Assembly: GCA_963422275.1 (NCBI GenBank)
Contig: OY729418.1
Location: 3,410,001 to 3,474,000, forward strand
Source: G963422275 sp963422275
Lineage (GTDB): Bacteria > Pseudomonadota > Alphaproteobacteria > Rhodobacterales > Rhodobacteraceae
Direction of reading: 5' to 3'
Length of the DNA stretch: 64,000 nucleotides
The notes beneath the pieces are model-generated. The model did no database searches and was not told the origin of the DNA. It worked only from the letters and a program-made list of their open reading frames with translations. A program made the position numbers and the translations under genes. Positions 44,848 to 53,775 of the stretch are shown here, piece by piece; the stretch's first letter is position 1; the number at the start of each line of letters is the position of its first letter.

Positions 44848-46197
44848 ATGAGACATTCATTGGTTGCCGTCGCCGCATCAGTATCGCTGATTGCGGGTGC
44901 GACGCACGCGCAGGAGCTAATGTTTCCGCCCGGCGACGATCCTCGTTTTACTTGGGACAGCTACGAAGCATTGAAATCCATGGATCTTTCCGGCGAGACC
45001 ATTTCCGTTTTCGGACCTTGGCTGGGCCCCGACAAGGAACTCGTCGAGAGCGTCATTGCCTATTTTGAAGCAGCCACAGGTGCCGATGTCCAGTATTCGG
45101 GGTCTGACAGTTTCGAAACGCAGATTGTCATCGATACAGGGGCAGGGTCGCCCCCGAACATTGCAGTCTTTCCGCAACCTGGCCTCGCGACCGACCTCGC
45201 GGGAAAGGGTTTCTTGTCTGACCTCGGTCAGGAAACGGCCGATTGGGTGAGGGACAACTATGCTGCCGGTCAGTCTTGGGTCGATCTGGGCACTTACGCT
45301 GGAAAGGACGGAGAGCAGAGGCTCTATGGCTTTTTCTACAAAGTCGACGTGAAATCTCTCGTTTGGTACGTGCCGGAAAACTTCGAGGACGCTGGGTATG
45401 AAGTTCCGCAGTCCATGGAAGATCTCAAGGCCCTCACCGACCAGATCGTTGCAGATGGGGAAACCCCCTGGTGCGTCGGCCTCGGTTCTGGTGGGGCAAC
45501 GGGCTGGCCCGCGACAGACTGGGTGGAGGACATGATGCTGCGAACGCAACCGCCGGATGTCTATGATGGATGGGTATCGAATGAAATCAAGTTCAATGAC
45601 CCAAGAGTAACAGGCGCGATAGATGAGTTCGGGTACTTCGCCCGCAACGACGACTATGTAGCTGGAGGTGCAGGTGCTGTCGCATCGCTAGACTTCCGCG
45701 AGAGCCCGAAGGGACTCTTTGAATCCCCTCCGACTTGCTACATGCATAGGCAGGCGTCGTTCATTCCGGCATTCTTCCCCGAAGGGGTTGTGGTAGGAGA
45801 GGATGCCGATTTCTTTTACTTCCCGGCCTATTCCGGAATGGATTTGGGGCGACCGGTACTGGGTGCTGGCACCTTGTTCTCGATCACATCTGATTCACGG
45901 GGGGCAAGGGCATTCTTGGAGTTCCTCAAGGCTCCAATTGCGCACGAAGTATGGATGGCGCAAACAGGTTTCCTTACCCCGCACAAGGGCGTGAACCCTG
46001 ACGCGTTCATTGATCCGGTGGTTCGTTCGCTGAACGACATTCTGCTCGGAGCAACGACATTCCGGTTTGACGGGTCCGACTTGATGCCGGGGGCGATCGG
46101 GGCTGGCGTGTTCTGGACAGGAATGGTCGACTACGTTGGGGGCAAGTCTGCAGAGGATGTCGCCGCAGACATTCAGAGCACTTGGGATTCGCTCTAG
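44848..46197 (+). CDS. aglE: Alpha-glucoside ABC transporter, substrate-binding protein
   Basis: A 449-aa periplasmic binding protein of the MalE/CUT1 class. Signal peptide MRHSLVAVAASVSLIAGATHAQ, then TISVFGPWLGPDKELVESVIAYF and the PPNIAVFPQPGLATDLA ligand-lobe segment characteristic of AglE. It captures sucrose, maltose, trehalose-type sugars for AglFGK. AAGGAGAA lies just before the ATG. An exact 18-bp hairpin follows 14 bp after the stop, and the palindromic operator precedes the gene. Identity of the exact sugar is inferred from the cluster. Confidence 0.93.
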   Translation: MRHSLVAVAASVSLIAGATHAQELMFPPGDDPRFTWDSYEALKSMDLSGETISVFGPWLGPDKELVESVIAYFEAATGADVQYSGSDSFETQIVIDTGAGSPPNIAVFPQPGLATDLAGKGFLSDLGQETADWVRDNYAAGQSWVDLGTYAGKDGEQRLYGFFYKVDVKSLVWYVPENFEDAGYEVPQSMEDLKALTDQIVADGETPWCVGLGSGGATGWPATDWVEDMMLRTQPPDVYDGWVSNEIKFNDPRVTGAIDEFGYFARNDDYVAGGAGAVASLDFRESPKGLFESPPTCYMHRQASFIPAFFPEGVVVGEDADFFYFPAYSGMDLGRPVLGAGTLFSITSDSRGARAFLEFLKAPIAHEVWMAQTGFLTPHKGVNPDAFIDPVVRSLNDILLGATTFRFDGSDLMPGAIGAGVFWTGMVDYVGGKSAEDVAADIQSTWDSL

Positions 46198-46211
46198 GTG
46201 CAACTGAGAGA

Positions 46212-46251
46212 TTGGGTTCTTGACCCGCTTTTGAGCGGGTCAAGAACCCAA
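46212..46251 (+). promoter_or_regulatory. Perfect 18-bp hairpin between aglE and aglF
   Basis: Arms ttgggttcttgacccgct (46212-46229) and its exact complement (46234-46251) with loop tttg. No T-run follows, so read-through to aglF is expected. It fits a 3' stabiliser that lets aglE mRNA outlast the rest, giving binding protein excess as in malE-malF. Confidence 0.88.
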
Positions 46252-46288
46252 ACGGCAGCGCGGTAGACGCTGACGCCGAGAGATAGCC

Positions 46289-47281
46289 GTGGAACAGGTA
46301 AGTTTCGCAATAGCAACGATCATTGTCGGCGTGTTCGGCTGTGTCTCCTACTTCTATTTGACCAACATCGCGCTGGACGTGATTTTCCCGGGACGCGGGC
46401 CGAACGCTGGCCGGAACATCAATCGCGCATCGGCAATCCGGCCGTGGCTGTTTCTCGGTCCGGCGATCCTGCTACTGGGAATCTACCTCGTGTACCCGGT
46501 GTTCAACTCGATCTGGCTGTCGTTTCACGACGCGTCGGGCAGCAAATTCATCGGATTTGACAACTATGTTTGGCTCGTTGGAGACAAGAAGTTCCTCGAG
46601 TCGATGCGCAACAATATGTTGTGGCTAATCGTTGTGCCAGCGGCGTCCACGTTCTTTGGACTAGTCGCAGCGGCTCTCACGGATCGAATTTCCTGGGGAA
46701 ACTTCGCCAAGTCCCTGATTTTCATGCCCATGGCAATATCCTTCATCGGCGCATCGGTGATCTGGAAATTCATATATGACTATCGAGGGGACGGGAGTGC
46801 GGAGGTCGGTGCCTTGAACGCCATGGTTTTGGCTTTTGGCGGGACCGCAAAGGCTTGGATAACCCTCGACATCTGGAACAACTTTCTACTGATGGTGGTT
46901 TTGATCTGGATTCAGACTGGATTCGCCATGGTGATACTATCGGCTGCGCTCCGTGGCATTCCGGAAGAGACGATTGAGGCAGCGGTCATAGATGGAGCGG
47001 CCCCTTTCCAGATATTCTACAAAATCAAGATTCCCCAGATATGGGGAACGATCGCCGTCGTTTGGACTACGATCACCATTCTTGTGCTGAAGGTATTCGA
47101 CATTGTGCTGGCCATGACCAATGGACAGTGGGAAAGCCAGGTGCTTGCCAATCTCATGTTTGACTGGATGTTCAGAGGCAACGACGCCGGGCGTGCGTCG
47201 ACCATCGCCTTGGTAATCATGGTTCTTGTAACCCCGATCATGATCTGGAACATCAGGAATGCCCGCCGGGAATTGCGCTGA
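46289..47281 (+). CDS. aglF: Alpha-glucoside ABC transporter, permease AglF
   Basis: A 330-aa CUT1-type permease. GTG start. AglF is unusual among MalF relatives for an extra N-terminal membrane helix (FAIATIIVGVFGCVSYFYL), seen here, before the core RPWLFLGPAILLLGIYLVYP. The EAA coupling loop appears as EETIEAAVIDGAAPFQIFYKIKIPQI (about residues 230-255). It pairs with AglG. Spacing to aglG is a few bases. Confidence 0.92.
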   Translation: MEQVSFAIATIIVGVFGCVSYFYLTNIALDVIFPGRGPNAGRNINRASAIRPWLFLGPAILLLGIYLVYPVFNSIWLSFHDASGSKFIGFDNYVWLVGDKKFLESMRNNMLWLIVVPAASTFFGLVAAALTDRISWGNFAKSLIFMPMAISFIGASVIWKFIYDYRGDGSAEVGALNAMVLAFGGTAKAWITLDIWNNFLLMVVLIWIQTGFAMVILSAALRGIPEETIEAAVIDGAAPFQIFYKIKIPQIWGTIAVVWTTITILVLKVFDIVLAMTNGQWESQVLANLMFDWMFRGNDAGRASTIALVIMVLVTPIMIWNIRNARRELR

Positions 47282-47284
47282 GGA

Positions 47285-48433
47285 GTGGTCGAGGCAGTGG
47301 ATAACATCGCTGGAACGCGCTCACGCTTGGTCTGGGCAGTGAATCTCTCCGCGTTAGCTCTGGTGTTAATCTGGATAATTCCGACCTTCGGGCTTTTGGT
47401 TTCGTCATTCCGGGATCGCGACCAAATTACGGCGAGCGGCTGGTGGAAAGCGCTATTTCCGTCCGAGCAGAACGTCATAGTCCGTTCAGCTGCTCCAGAC
47501 ACCCAGAGGCTTGACGGCGACCTGTATGTCATCGAAGGCAACGTATTTGCTGGAGGGCCTGGCGAGGTCATTGCATTCGGCACCAGTTCACGTGAGCCGA
47601 CGGTTTATGCGCCCGGCGAAACCGGAGTCATGAGCAATGGCCGGGAGATGACCGTCAGCGCTGCCGGAGACTATCGCATCACTTCGCCCGAGCAATTTAC
47701 GCGAAGCAGGGGAATCAGGATTTTTATCACCTCCATCAAACCGCCCAAATTCACGTTAGAGAATTATGAGCGGGTCACATTCGCCGAAGGGTTGGGGCGG
47801 TCGTTCCTCAATACGTTTTCGGTCACGATTCCCGCCACGGTCATTCCAATTCTGGTTGCTGCCTTCGCCGCATACGCGCTGGCGTGGATGGAATTTCCAG
47901 GACGAGCGCTGTTGATCGCATTGATCGTCGGCCTTCTTGTTGTTCCGCTGCAACTCGCCCTCATTCCCCTGCTGAAACTTCACAACGACGTTGGAATAGG
48001 AAAGGACTATCTTGGAATATGGCTGGCACATACCGGCTTCGGCCTGCCGCTGGCGATATACCTGTTGCGCAACTACATCGCCGGCCTGCCGCGGGAGATC
48101 ATCGAATCGGCCAGAGTGGACGGTGCGACCGACTTTCAGATTTTCAGGCGAATTGTGCTCCCGCTGTCGTTTCCGGCCCTCGCAAGCTTTGCGATCTTCC
48201 AGTTCCTTTGGGTTTGGAACGACCTGCTGGTTGCAACTGTCTTTCTCGGAAACAACGAGGAGCAGCTTGTCATGACGGGTCGGCTGCGCGAGCTATTGGG
48301 ATCGCGGGGCGGGGATTGGGAGATTCTCGCAGCGTCTGCGTTTGTATCGATCGTCGTTCCTCTTGTGGTCTTCTTCGCGATGCAAAAGTATCTTGTGCGC
48401 GGGTTGCTGGCAGGCTCCGTCAAGGGTGGATGA
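47285..48433 (+). CDS. aglG: Alpha-glucoside ABC transporter, permease AglG
   Basis: A 382-aa CUT1 permease of the MalG type. First helix ALALVLIWIIPTFGLLVSSF, then a long periplasmic loop of about 120 residues (GWWKALFPSEQNVIV to SIKPPKFTLENYERV) that is a known feature of AglG, then the core with EAA loop PREIIESARVDGATDFQIFRRIVLP. GTG 47285 gives the longest product; GTG 47297, which has AGGAG eleven bases upstream, may be the true start. It overlaps nothing and leads into aglA. Confidence 0.92.
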   Translation: MVEAVDNIAGTRSRLVWAVNLSALALVLIWIIPTFGLLVSSFRDRDQITASGWWKALFPSEQNVIVRSAAPDTQRLDGDLYVIEGNVFAGGPGEVIAFGTSSREPTVYAPGETGVMSNGREMTVSAAGDYRITSPEQFTRSRGIRIFITSIKPPKFTLENYERVTFAEGLGRSFLNTFSVTIPATVIPILVAAFAAYALAWMEFPGRALLIALIVGLLVVPLQLALIPLLKLHNDVGIGKDYLGIWLAHTGFGLPLAIYLLRNYIAGLPREIIESARVDGATDFQIFRRIVLPLSFPALASFAIFQFLWVWNDLLVATVFLGNNEEQLVMTGRLRELLGSRGGDWEILAASAFVSIVVPLVVFFAMQKYLVRGLLAGSVKGG

Positions 48434-48434
48434 C

Positions 48435-50099
48435 ATGCATATGAACCAAGCTGTTCGGCCTATGACGAACGGCATCTCCTCCACTGAAATTGATTCCGAC
48501 TGGTGGAGGGGAGCAGTGATCTATCAGATCTACGTCCGGTCCTTCCAGGATTCGAACAACGACGGAATTGGTGATCTTCGCGGTGCAATCCAGCGGTTGC
48601 CGTATGTTGCGGGCCTAGGAGTCGACGCTGTCTGGGTAACTCCGTTCTTCAAGTCGCCGATGAAGGATTGTGGCTATGACGTTTCGGATTATCTCGAAGT
48701 GGACCCAACATTCGGTACCTTGGCGGACTTCGACGCGTTTTTGGCGGAGGCGCACTCTCTCGGGATCAAGGTCATGATCGATTTGGTGTTGAGTCACACA
48801 TCAGATCAGCACCCTTGGTTCATCGCGAGCCGGAAGTCTCAGGACAACCCAAAGCACGACTGGTATGTCTGGGCTGACCCGAAACCAGACGGATCGCCTC
48901 CAAACAACTGGCTGTCGGTTTTTGGAGGCGTGGCGTGGGAATGGGACAGCGTGCGCTGTCAATACTACCTGCATAACTTTCTGGCTTCCCAGCCAGATCT
49001 CAATTTCCATAACCGGGAAGTTCAGGACGCTTTGCTCGACATCGTAAAGTTTTGGCTTGGGAGAGGCGTCGACGGATTTCGGCTGGACACAGTCAACTTT
49101 TACTTCTGTGACCGTGAGTTGAGGAGCAATCCAGCACTCGCGGAAGAGCTGCGAACTGGAACGATCGCGCCGATGGTGAACCCGTACAATTATCAGATGC
49201 ATGTGTTCGACAAAAACCGCCCAGAGAATATCGGATTCATTAAGCGGTTTCGGGCGACGTTGGACAAGTTCGGCTGCCGCGCTGCGATGGGTGAGGTGGG
49301 CGACGCGCAACGAGGGCTTGAAATCATTGGAGAGTACACGAGCGGCGATTCACTTGTGCACACCTGCTACGCATTTGACCTGCTGTCCGAAGACTGGCCG
49401 AATGCGGAGAGAATTGTCAAATTGCTGAAGAAATTCCAGGAAATCGCACCGGACGGATGGGTGACTTGGGCGTTCTCAAACCACGATGTGGCGCGGCACA
49501 CCACCCGATGGGGCCTCTCCCAGCAGGCGCAGCGACTGCTGACGACTTTGATAATGTGCGCACGTGGTTCAGTTTGCATTTACCAAGGGGAAGAATTGGG
49601 TTTGCCCGAGGCGAATCTGGCCAGAGAGTATCTGCAGGATCCTTACGGGGTGCGATTCTGGCCCGAGTTTCGCGGGCGCGATGGTTGCCGAACACCCATG
49701 GTTTGGTCCGCAGACAGAATGAATGGTGGTTTTTCCGAGGGCAGGCCTTGGCTGCCGGTGCCAGAGGCTCACCTTTCCCTCGCCGTTTCCGAGCAGGATG
49801 CGGATGCCGATTCGCTGTTGCAGCAATACCGCTCCGCAATTGCGCTGAGGTCATCCTTGCCCGCGCTTGGTTCGGGGGGCATCGATTCCCTGCAGGCGCT
49901 GGATGATGTCGTGTCCTTCATCCGGAGTTCCGTAAGCGAGACAGTATACTGCGCATTCAACCTGAGCGGGACGGCGTCAAGAATTGACCTTCCAGACGGT
50001 GAGTGGGAGCAGGTCTTCGGTTTTAACGCCGGACCGACGCCGAGATTCGGAACTTTTGCCCTTCCCGAGTGGGAATCCTTTGTCGCCATTAAGCGTTAG
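48435..50099 (+). CDS. aglA: Alpha-glucosidase (GH13)
   Basis: Cytoplasmic hydrolase of alpha-glucosides, GH13 subfamily of oligo-1,6-glucosidase type. About 554 aa. Start ATG 48435 (or 48441), just after the aglG stop with GGGTGGA upstream. WWRGAVIYQIYVRSFQDSNN opens the barrel; nucleophile Asp218 in GVDGFRLDTVNF, acid/base Glu287 in AAMGEVGD, and transition-state Asp351 in FSNHDVARH are present. It lies inside the agl operon, so it splits the imported sugar and delivers glucose to glucokinase. Confidence 0.95.
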   Translation: MHMNQAVRPMTNGISSTEIDSDWWRGAVIYQIYVRSFQDSNNDGIGDLRGAIQRLPYVAGLGVDAVWVTPFFKSPMKDCGYDVSDYLEVDPTFGTLADFDAFLAEAHSLGIKVMIDLVLSHTSDQHPWFIASRKSQDNPKHDWYVWADPKPDGSPPNNWLSVFGGVAWEWDSVRCQYYLHNFLASQPDLNFHNREVQDALLDIVKFWLGRGVDGFRLDTVNFYFCDRELRSNPALAEELRTGTIAPMVNPYNYQMHVFDKNRPENIGFIKRFRATLDKFGCRAAMGEVGDAQRGLEIIGEYTSGDSLVHTCYAFDLLSEDWPNAERIVKLLKKFQEIAPDGWVTWAFSNHDVARHTTRWGLSQQAQRLLTTLIMCARGSVCIYQGEELGLPEANLAREYLQDPYGVRFWPEFRGRDGCRTPMVWSADRMNGGFSEGRPWLPVPEAHLSLAVSEQDADADSLLQQYRSAIALRSSLPALGSGGIDSLQALDDVVSFIRSSVSETVYCAFNLSGTASRIDLPDGEWEQVFGFNAGPTPRFGTFALPEWESFVAIKR

Positions 50100-50107
50100 G
50101 TGGAAAA

Positions 50108-51196
50108 ATGGCAGACCTTCATCTTGAAAATATCTGCAAGTCCTACGGCACTGTCCAAGTTTTGCGGAACATCAATCTGGAGATCAAGCAGGGTGAACTT
50201 ATCGTGTTTGTCGGACCTTCGGGATGCGGTAAATCCACGCTTCTGCGGATGATTGCAGGATTGGAGCGCATAACGGGAGGAACCCTGCGAATTGACGACC
50301 AAGTGGTCAACGACGTTCCACCCGCCCAGCGTGGAATCGCGATGGTTTTCCAGTCCTATGCCCTTTACCCGCACATGACTGTCCGGGAAAACATGGCGTT
50401 TGCGCTTCGCATAGCGAAGAAGTCAAAGAAAGAGATCGACGAAGCAGTGGAGAACGCCGCGCGCGTTTTGCAGCTTGGCGATTACTTGAACAGGCTTCCC
50501 AAGGCTCTGTCGGGTGGCCAGCGGCAACGAGTTGCAATCGGACGCGCCATTGTCCGCGACCCGAAGGTGTTTCTCTTCGATGAGCCGCTTTCCAACTTGG
50601 ATGCCGCACTTCGGGTGGCGACGCGGATTGAAATCGCCCAGCTCAAGCAGGAACTGCCGGAATCCACCATGATATACGTCACCCACGACCAGGTGGAGGC
50701 CATGACCCTTGCATCGAGAATAGTCGTGTTGAATGGCGGAGACATCGAGCAAGTGGGAGCTCCGCTGGAGCTTTACGAGCGGCCTGCCAACGAGTTCGTC
50801 GCGAAATTCATCGGATCCCCAGCCATGAACCTTCTTTCGGGTGAGATCTCCGAGACGGGTGAGGAGACGGCAGTCAAGCTGGACGGCGGCGGATCGGCCA
50901 GGTCGTCCGTGCCTTCCGATTCTTGTTCGTTAGGCAGGCGGGTTGTTGTCGGCGTTCGGCCGGAGGACATGGAAGTTGCTGACGACAATGCACTTTATTC
51001 TGGAAAAATCTCGATATCCGAGGCACTCGGCGAGGTGACTCTTCTGTATTTCGAAAAAGAGCCTAGCAGCTCGGGAGGGGTTATCGCCAAGCTTCCGGGA
51101 ATTCATTCTGGCGTCAGGGGGTCACGAGTGAGCGTCGCGGCACATCCTTCAAAAATTCACCTTTTCTCGAACGGCCGTTCGCTCCTGTACAAGTAG
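50108..51196 (+). CDS. aglK: Alpha-glucoside ABC transporter, ATP-binding protein AglK
   Basis: A 362-aa MalK/UgpC-type ATPase. Walker A GPSGCGKSTLLRMIAGLE (about residue 37), Q-loop VFQSYALYPHMTV, signature ALSGGQRQRVAIGRAIVRDP, Walker B VFLFDEPLSNLDA, H-loop VTHDQVEAM, followed by the C-terminal TOBE domain (VGVRPEDMEV) used for regulation. AGGTGGA lies before the ATG. It closes the agl operon, after which comes a 680-bp gap before mraZ. Confidence 0.95.
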   Translation: MADLHLENICKSYGTVQVLRNINLEIKQGELIVFVGPSGCGKSTLLRMIAGLERITGGTLRIDDQVVNDVPPAQRGIAMVFQSYALYPHMTVRENMAFALRIAKKSKKEIDEAVENAARVLQLGDYLNRLPKALSGGQRQRVAIGRAIVRDPKVFLFDEPLSNLDAALRVATRIEIAQLKQELPESTMIYVTHDQVEAMTLASRIVVLNGGDIEQVGAPLELYERPANEFVAKFIGSPAMNLLSGEISETGEETAVKLDGGGSARSSVPSDSCSLGRRVVVGVRPEDMEVADDNALYSGKISISEALGEVTLLYFEKEPSSSGGVIAKLPGIHSGVRGSRVSVAAHPSKIHLFSNGRSLLYK

Positions 51197-51738
51197 ACTG
51201 CGTCAGCGCCAAGTGCGATCCCCGAAGGTTTTTGGAGGGAACCGGTGGCGGGATGGGTTGCGGCGGTGCCCGTCCAAGTGATCCCAAAGTCAGCCGGCAT
51301 TCTGCTTCCGAAGCTGCAATTTCAATGAGAGCGATTCTTGGCGGCTCCGAGTTGGGCATGGAACTGTTTCACTCCCCTCAAGCTCTGTTTGAAGACGAGC
51401 ACCCGCACTGCTTGACATGATTCGGGGCACAATCCGAATCGATTTGCTCAATCGAGGAAAACCGCCTTTTGTCGCGAAGCTTATTGCTGAACATTGGCAG
51501 GCCTGAGAGTGCATCGTTTAATTGCGTCGTGCTCGGTGCACAAGTCCACATGAAGTATGCAAGAGATCTTGCATCTACCATATGTTGATATGGGTCGAGC
51601 AAGAAAATTTTCCCATAAAATGGCAGGAAAAGGCTTGAAATCCCATTTAGAACCAATTAGAAAAACTCCCAGGCGTGGGCAGAATCAGCTTCAGGCATAG
51701 CTCATACGGGAGTTCTTGAGGTTTATGTTTACAAACTT
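51197..51738. other. Intergenic region aglK / mraZ, no gene recognised
   Basis: About 540 bp. It should contain the promoter of the division cluster and the end of the agl transcript. No RNase P RNA, tmRNA or MraZ-box repeats (TGGG at 10-bp steps) could be seen. An imperfect palindrome accatatgttgatatgggt lies near 51577. Confidence 0.45.
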
Positions 51739-51806
51739 GGCCGTTTCACCTCCTTTGCTTCTTTCGTCCCCCCCTTTTGCGCTAGGCAGTGAAACGGCCT
51801 TTTTTT
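51739..51806 (+). terminator. Intrinsic-type terminator upstream of mraZ
   Basis: ggccgtttcac (51739-51749) pairs perfectly with gtgaaacggcc (51789-51799), followed directly by seven T. The loop is unusually long (39 nt, pyrimidine-rich). It is about 90 bp ahead of mraZ and would insulate the division cluster from the agl operon, or act as an attenuator in the mraZ leader. Confidence 0.7.
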
Positions 51807-51823
51807 CCCCGGGCAGCAAGAAT

Positions 51824-51849
51824 CCAGCTTCCAGCTTCCAGCTTCCAGC
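51824..51849. repeat. 7-bp tandem repeat (ccagctt x 3.7)
   Basis: Three full exact copies of ccagctt plus five bases of a fourth, between the terminator and mraZ. Such heptamer tracts can change copy number by slippage. Confidence 0.9.
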
Positions 51850-51896
51850 CATAAGAGAACGGCCGCCCACCGAACATGGTTCGACGCGGTGAGCAG

Positions 51897-52394
51897 ATGG
51901 CGACCCGGGCATTCAGGGGGGAAATCGAGAACAAGGTTGATGCAAAGGGCCGGGTCTCCGTGCCGGCCGACTTTCGGCGCATCATCGAGAAAGAAGACTC
52001 CGCCAAGAAGGAAGGAGAATGCACCTCCTTCACCATCGTATACGGAGATGACCGACTCAATTGCCTGAAATGCTACACCGAAAGAGCGATCGGTGAACTT
52101 GACGATTGCATCAAGAGCTTGGATCGCTCCTCGGAAAAACGCAAGTTCCTAGAGTTTTTCTTCCAGACCAAATCGTTCAGGGCCCAACTGGACCCGTCGG
52201 GACGCTTGGTCATTCCACCCAAGCTTCGCGCCAAGATAAAGTTGGCGTCCGTGGCAAGTTTTGCCGGCACCGGAGACACATTCGAGATTTGGAACCCCGA
52301 CGCCTACCGTGACAATTCGGAGAAACTCCAGGAAATGTTCCGGGAAGGCCCGCAGGCCAAGGATCCCATGGCGTTTCTTGACGAAGTCCGATAG
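51897..52394 (+). CDS. mraZ: MraZ transcriptional regulator
   Basis: First gene of the division and cell-wall cluster; DNA-binding repressor of its own operon and also acts with RsmH. 165 aa with two SpoVT/AbrB-like folds: the first carries VDAKGRVSVPADFRRII (about residues 13-29) and the second LDPSGRLVIPPKLRAKI (about 96-112), the paired DXXGR motifs. I use ATG 51897 (MATRAFRG), which fits family starts; ATG 51876 would add seven residues. The cluster order behind it is the classic one. Confidence 0.92.
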   Translation: MATRAFRGEIENKVDAKGRVSVPADFRRIIEKEDSAKKEGECTSFTIVYGDDRLNCLKCYTERAIGELDDCIKSLDRSSEKRKFLEFFFQTKSFRAQLDPSGRLVIPPKLRAKIKLASVASFAGTGDTFEIWNPDAYRDNSEKLQEMFREGPQAKDPMAFLDEVR

Positions 52395-52426
52395 CGGACG
52401 GAAGCGGCAGACTTGGCCTCGACCGA

Positions 52427-53416
52427 ATGCGGACAACTGCCTCCCATACTCCGGTTTTGCTTGAGTTGTTTCGCGAGACCGTCGGATCTGCATCGGGGGC
52501 ATGGGTGGACTGCACGTTCGGGGCGGGCGGACACTCCCGGGCTCTGCTAGCCGCCGGAGCTGACCGCGTATTTGGAATTGACCGCGACCCCGAGGTCCAC
52601 CGGCTGGAGTCGATTCGCGGTCTACAGGAAGACCGTCGCCTCTCGCTGATCTGTGGGACGTTTGGCGACTTCGACACGATTCCGGACATCGCTTCTGAAC
52701 TTCCTCTGGAGGGGGTCGTCTTCGATCTTGGCGTTTCGTCGATCCAGCTTGATCAAGGTCGCAGGGGATTCTCGTTCATGCGGGACGGGCCGCTCGACAT
52801 GCGGATGAGCGGACATGGCGCAAGCGCCTCAGATATAGTCAACGAATCGAGCGAAAGGGAACTGGAGGAGATTTTCCGAAGCTATGGAGAGGAAAAACGA
52901 GCCCGCGCTATCACGAATCGGATTGCTTCAGTTCGAAAACGGGCCCCTATTCAGACAACCCGGCAGCTGGCGGAATTGATTGAGGACTGCTTTCGAGGTC
53001 AGGCGCGGGGAAAAACCCACCCGGCCACCCGCTGTTTTCAAGCGCTTCGCATAGCTGTCAACGATGAGCTTGGGGAACTTGCGCGAGGCCTTCGGGCGGC
53101 AGAGCGCGCCCTCTGCAAGGGGGGACTTCTTGTCGTCTTGTCTTTTCATTCGCTCGAGGACAGAATAGTCAAGAATTTTCTTCGGTGGCGAGGAGAGAAT
53201 GTCGCGAACCGGCACTATCCGCCTGCCGAAACGGTTGCTCCCGGTTTCAAGCTGTTGAATCGCGGTGCACTAGTGCCCGACCGGGAGGAAATGAATCTCA
53301 ACCCGAGATCCCGGTCTGCCAAGCTTCGACTTGCGCGCCGAACCTCTGCGCCGGCAAGAGAAATTGACAGCCGCTTTCTTGACCTGCCGCCTCTGGCTGC
53401 GGGAGGGCGATTTTGA
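52427..53416 (+). CDS. rsmH: 16S rRNA (cytosine(1402)-N4)-methyltransferase RsmH
   Basis: SAM-dependent methyltransferase of the decoding centre (older name MraW). 329 aa. HTPVLLELFRETV, the SAM loop VDCTFGAGGHSRALLAAGA, DRDPEV, the RGFSFMRDGPLDMRM insertion and the end FHSLEDRIVKNFLR are all canonical. Its stop shares one base with the ftsL start (TGATG). Confidence 0.96.
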   Translation: MRTTASHTPVLLELFRETVGSASGAWVDCTFGAGGHSRALLAAGADRVFGIDRDPEVHRLESIRGLQEDRRLSLICGTFGDFDTIPDIASELPLEGVVFDLGVSSIQLDQGRRGFSFMRDGPLDMRMSGHGASASDIVNESSERELEEIFRSYGEEKRARAITNRIASVRKRAPIQTTRQLAELIEDCFRGQARGKTHPATRCFQALRIAVNDELGELARGLRAAERALCKGGLLVVLSFHSLEDRIVKNFLRWRGENVANRHYPPAETVAPGFKLLNRGALVPDREEMNLNPRSRSAKLRLARRTSAPAREIDSRFLDLPPLAAGGRF

Positions 53417-53775
53417 TGCGGATATCACTTTTTGTGTTCGCTGCCCTTACAGTGGTGGTGCTTGCTGTCTGGGCACTCAACGAGAATCACAAAACGCGTG
53501 CAGTCGGGGTGCGTGTCGAGCGGCTTGCTGCCGAAATCGGGAATCAAGGTGAAAAACTGAATTACTTGAAGGCGGAGTGGGCACACCTCTCCAGGCCCGA
53601 GCGTCTTGCGACGCTCGTTGAAAGATACTTCGACGATTTGAAGCTTGTCCCGCTGACCTATGCCAACCTGATATCAATTCAAAAAATTCCCACTTTGACT
53701 GAATGGCCCAAGCACGATTCGGAAACCGAGTCATTGGAGGGCGGACTTTTCGCAAGCATGGCCTCTCGTCCATGA
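53416..53775 (+). CDS. ftsL: Cell division protein FtsL
   Basis: A small bitopic division protein, 119 aa. A short cytoplasmic start, one membrane helix (ISLFVFAALTVVVLAVWAL, about 3-21), then a periplasmic coiled-coil segment (VERLAAEIGNQGEKLNYLKAEWAHL). It belongs to the FtsQLB complex that activates FtsWI. Placement between rsmH and ftsI with overlaps on both sides supports the call more than sequence, which is poorly conserved in this family. Confidence 0.9.
   Translation: MRISLFVFAALTVVVLAVWALNENHKTRAVGVRVERLAAEIGNQGEKLNYLKAEWAHLSRPERLATLVERYFDDLKLVPLTYANLISIQKIPTLTEWPKHDSETESLEGGLFASMASRP

Noticed and set aside
51824..51849. Possible CRISPR-like repeats
   Set aside because: The unit is 7 bp in tandem with no spacers; no cas genes or repeat-spacer arrays occur in the window.
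51197..51900. RNase P RNA or MraZ-box array before mraZ
   Set aside because: The gaggaaagtccgg signature and TGGG repeats at 10-bp steps are absent.
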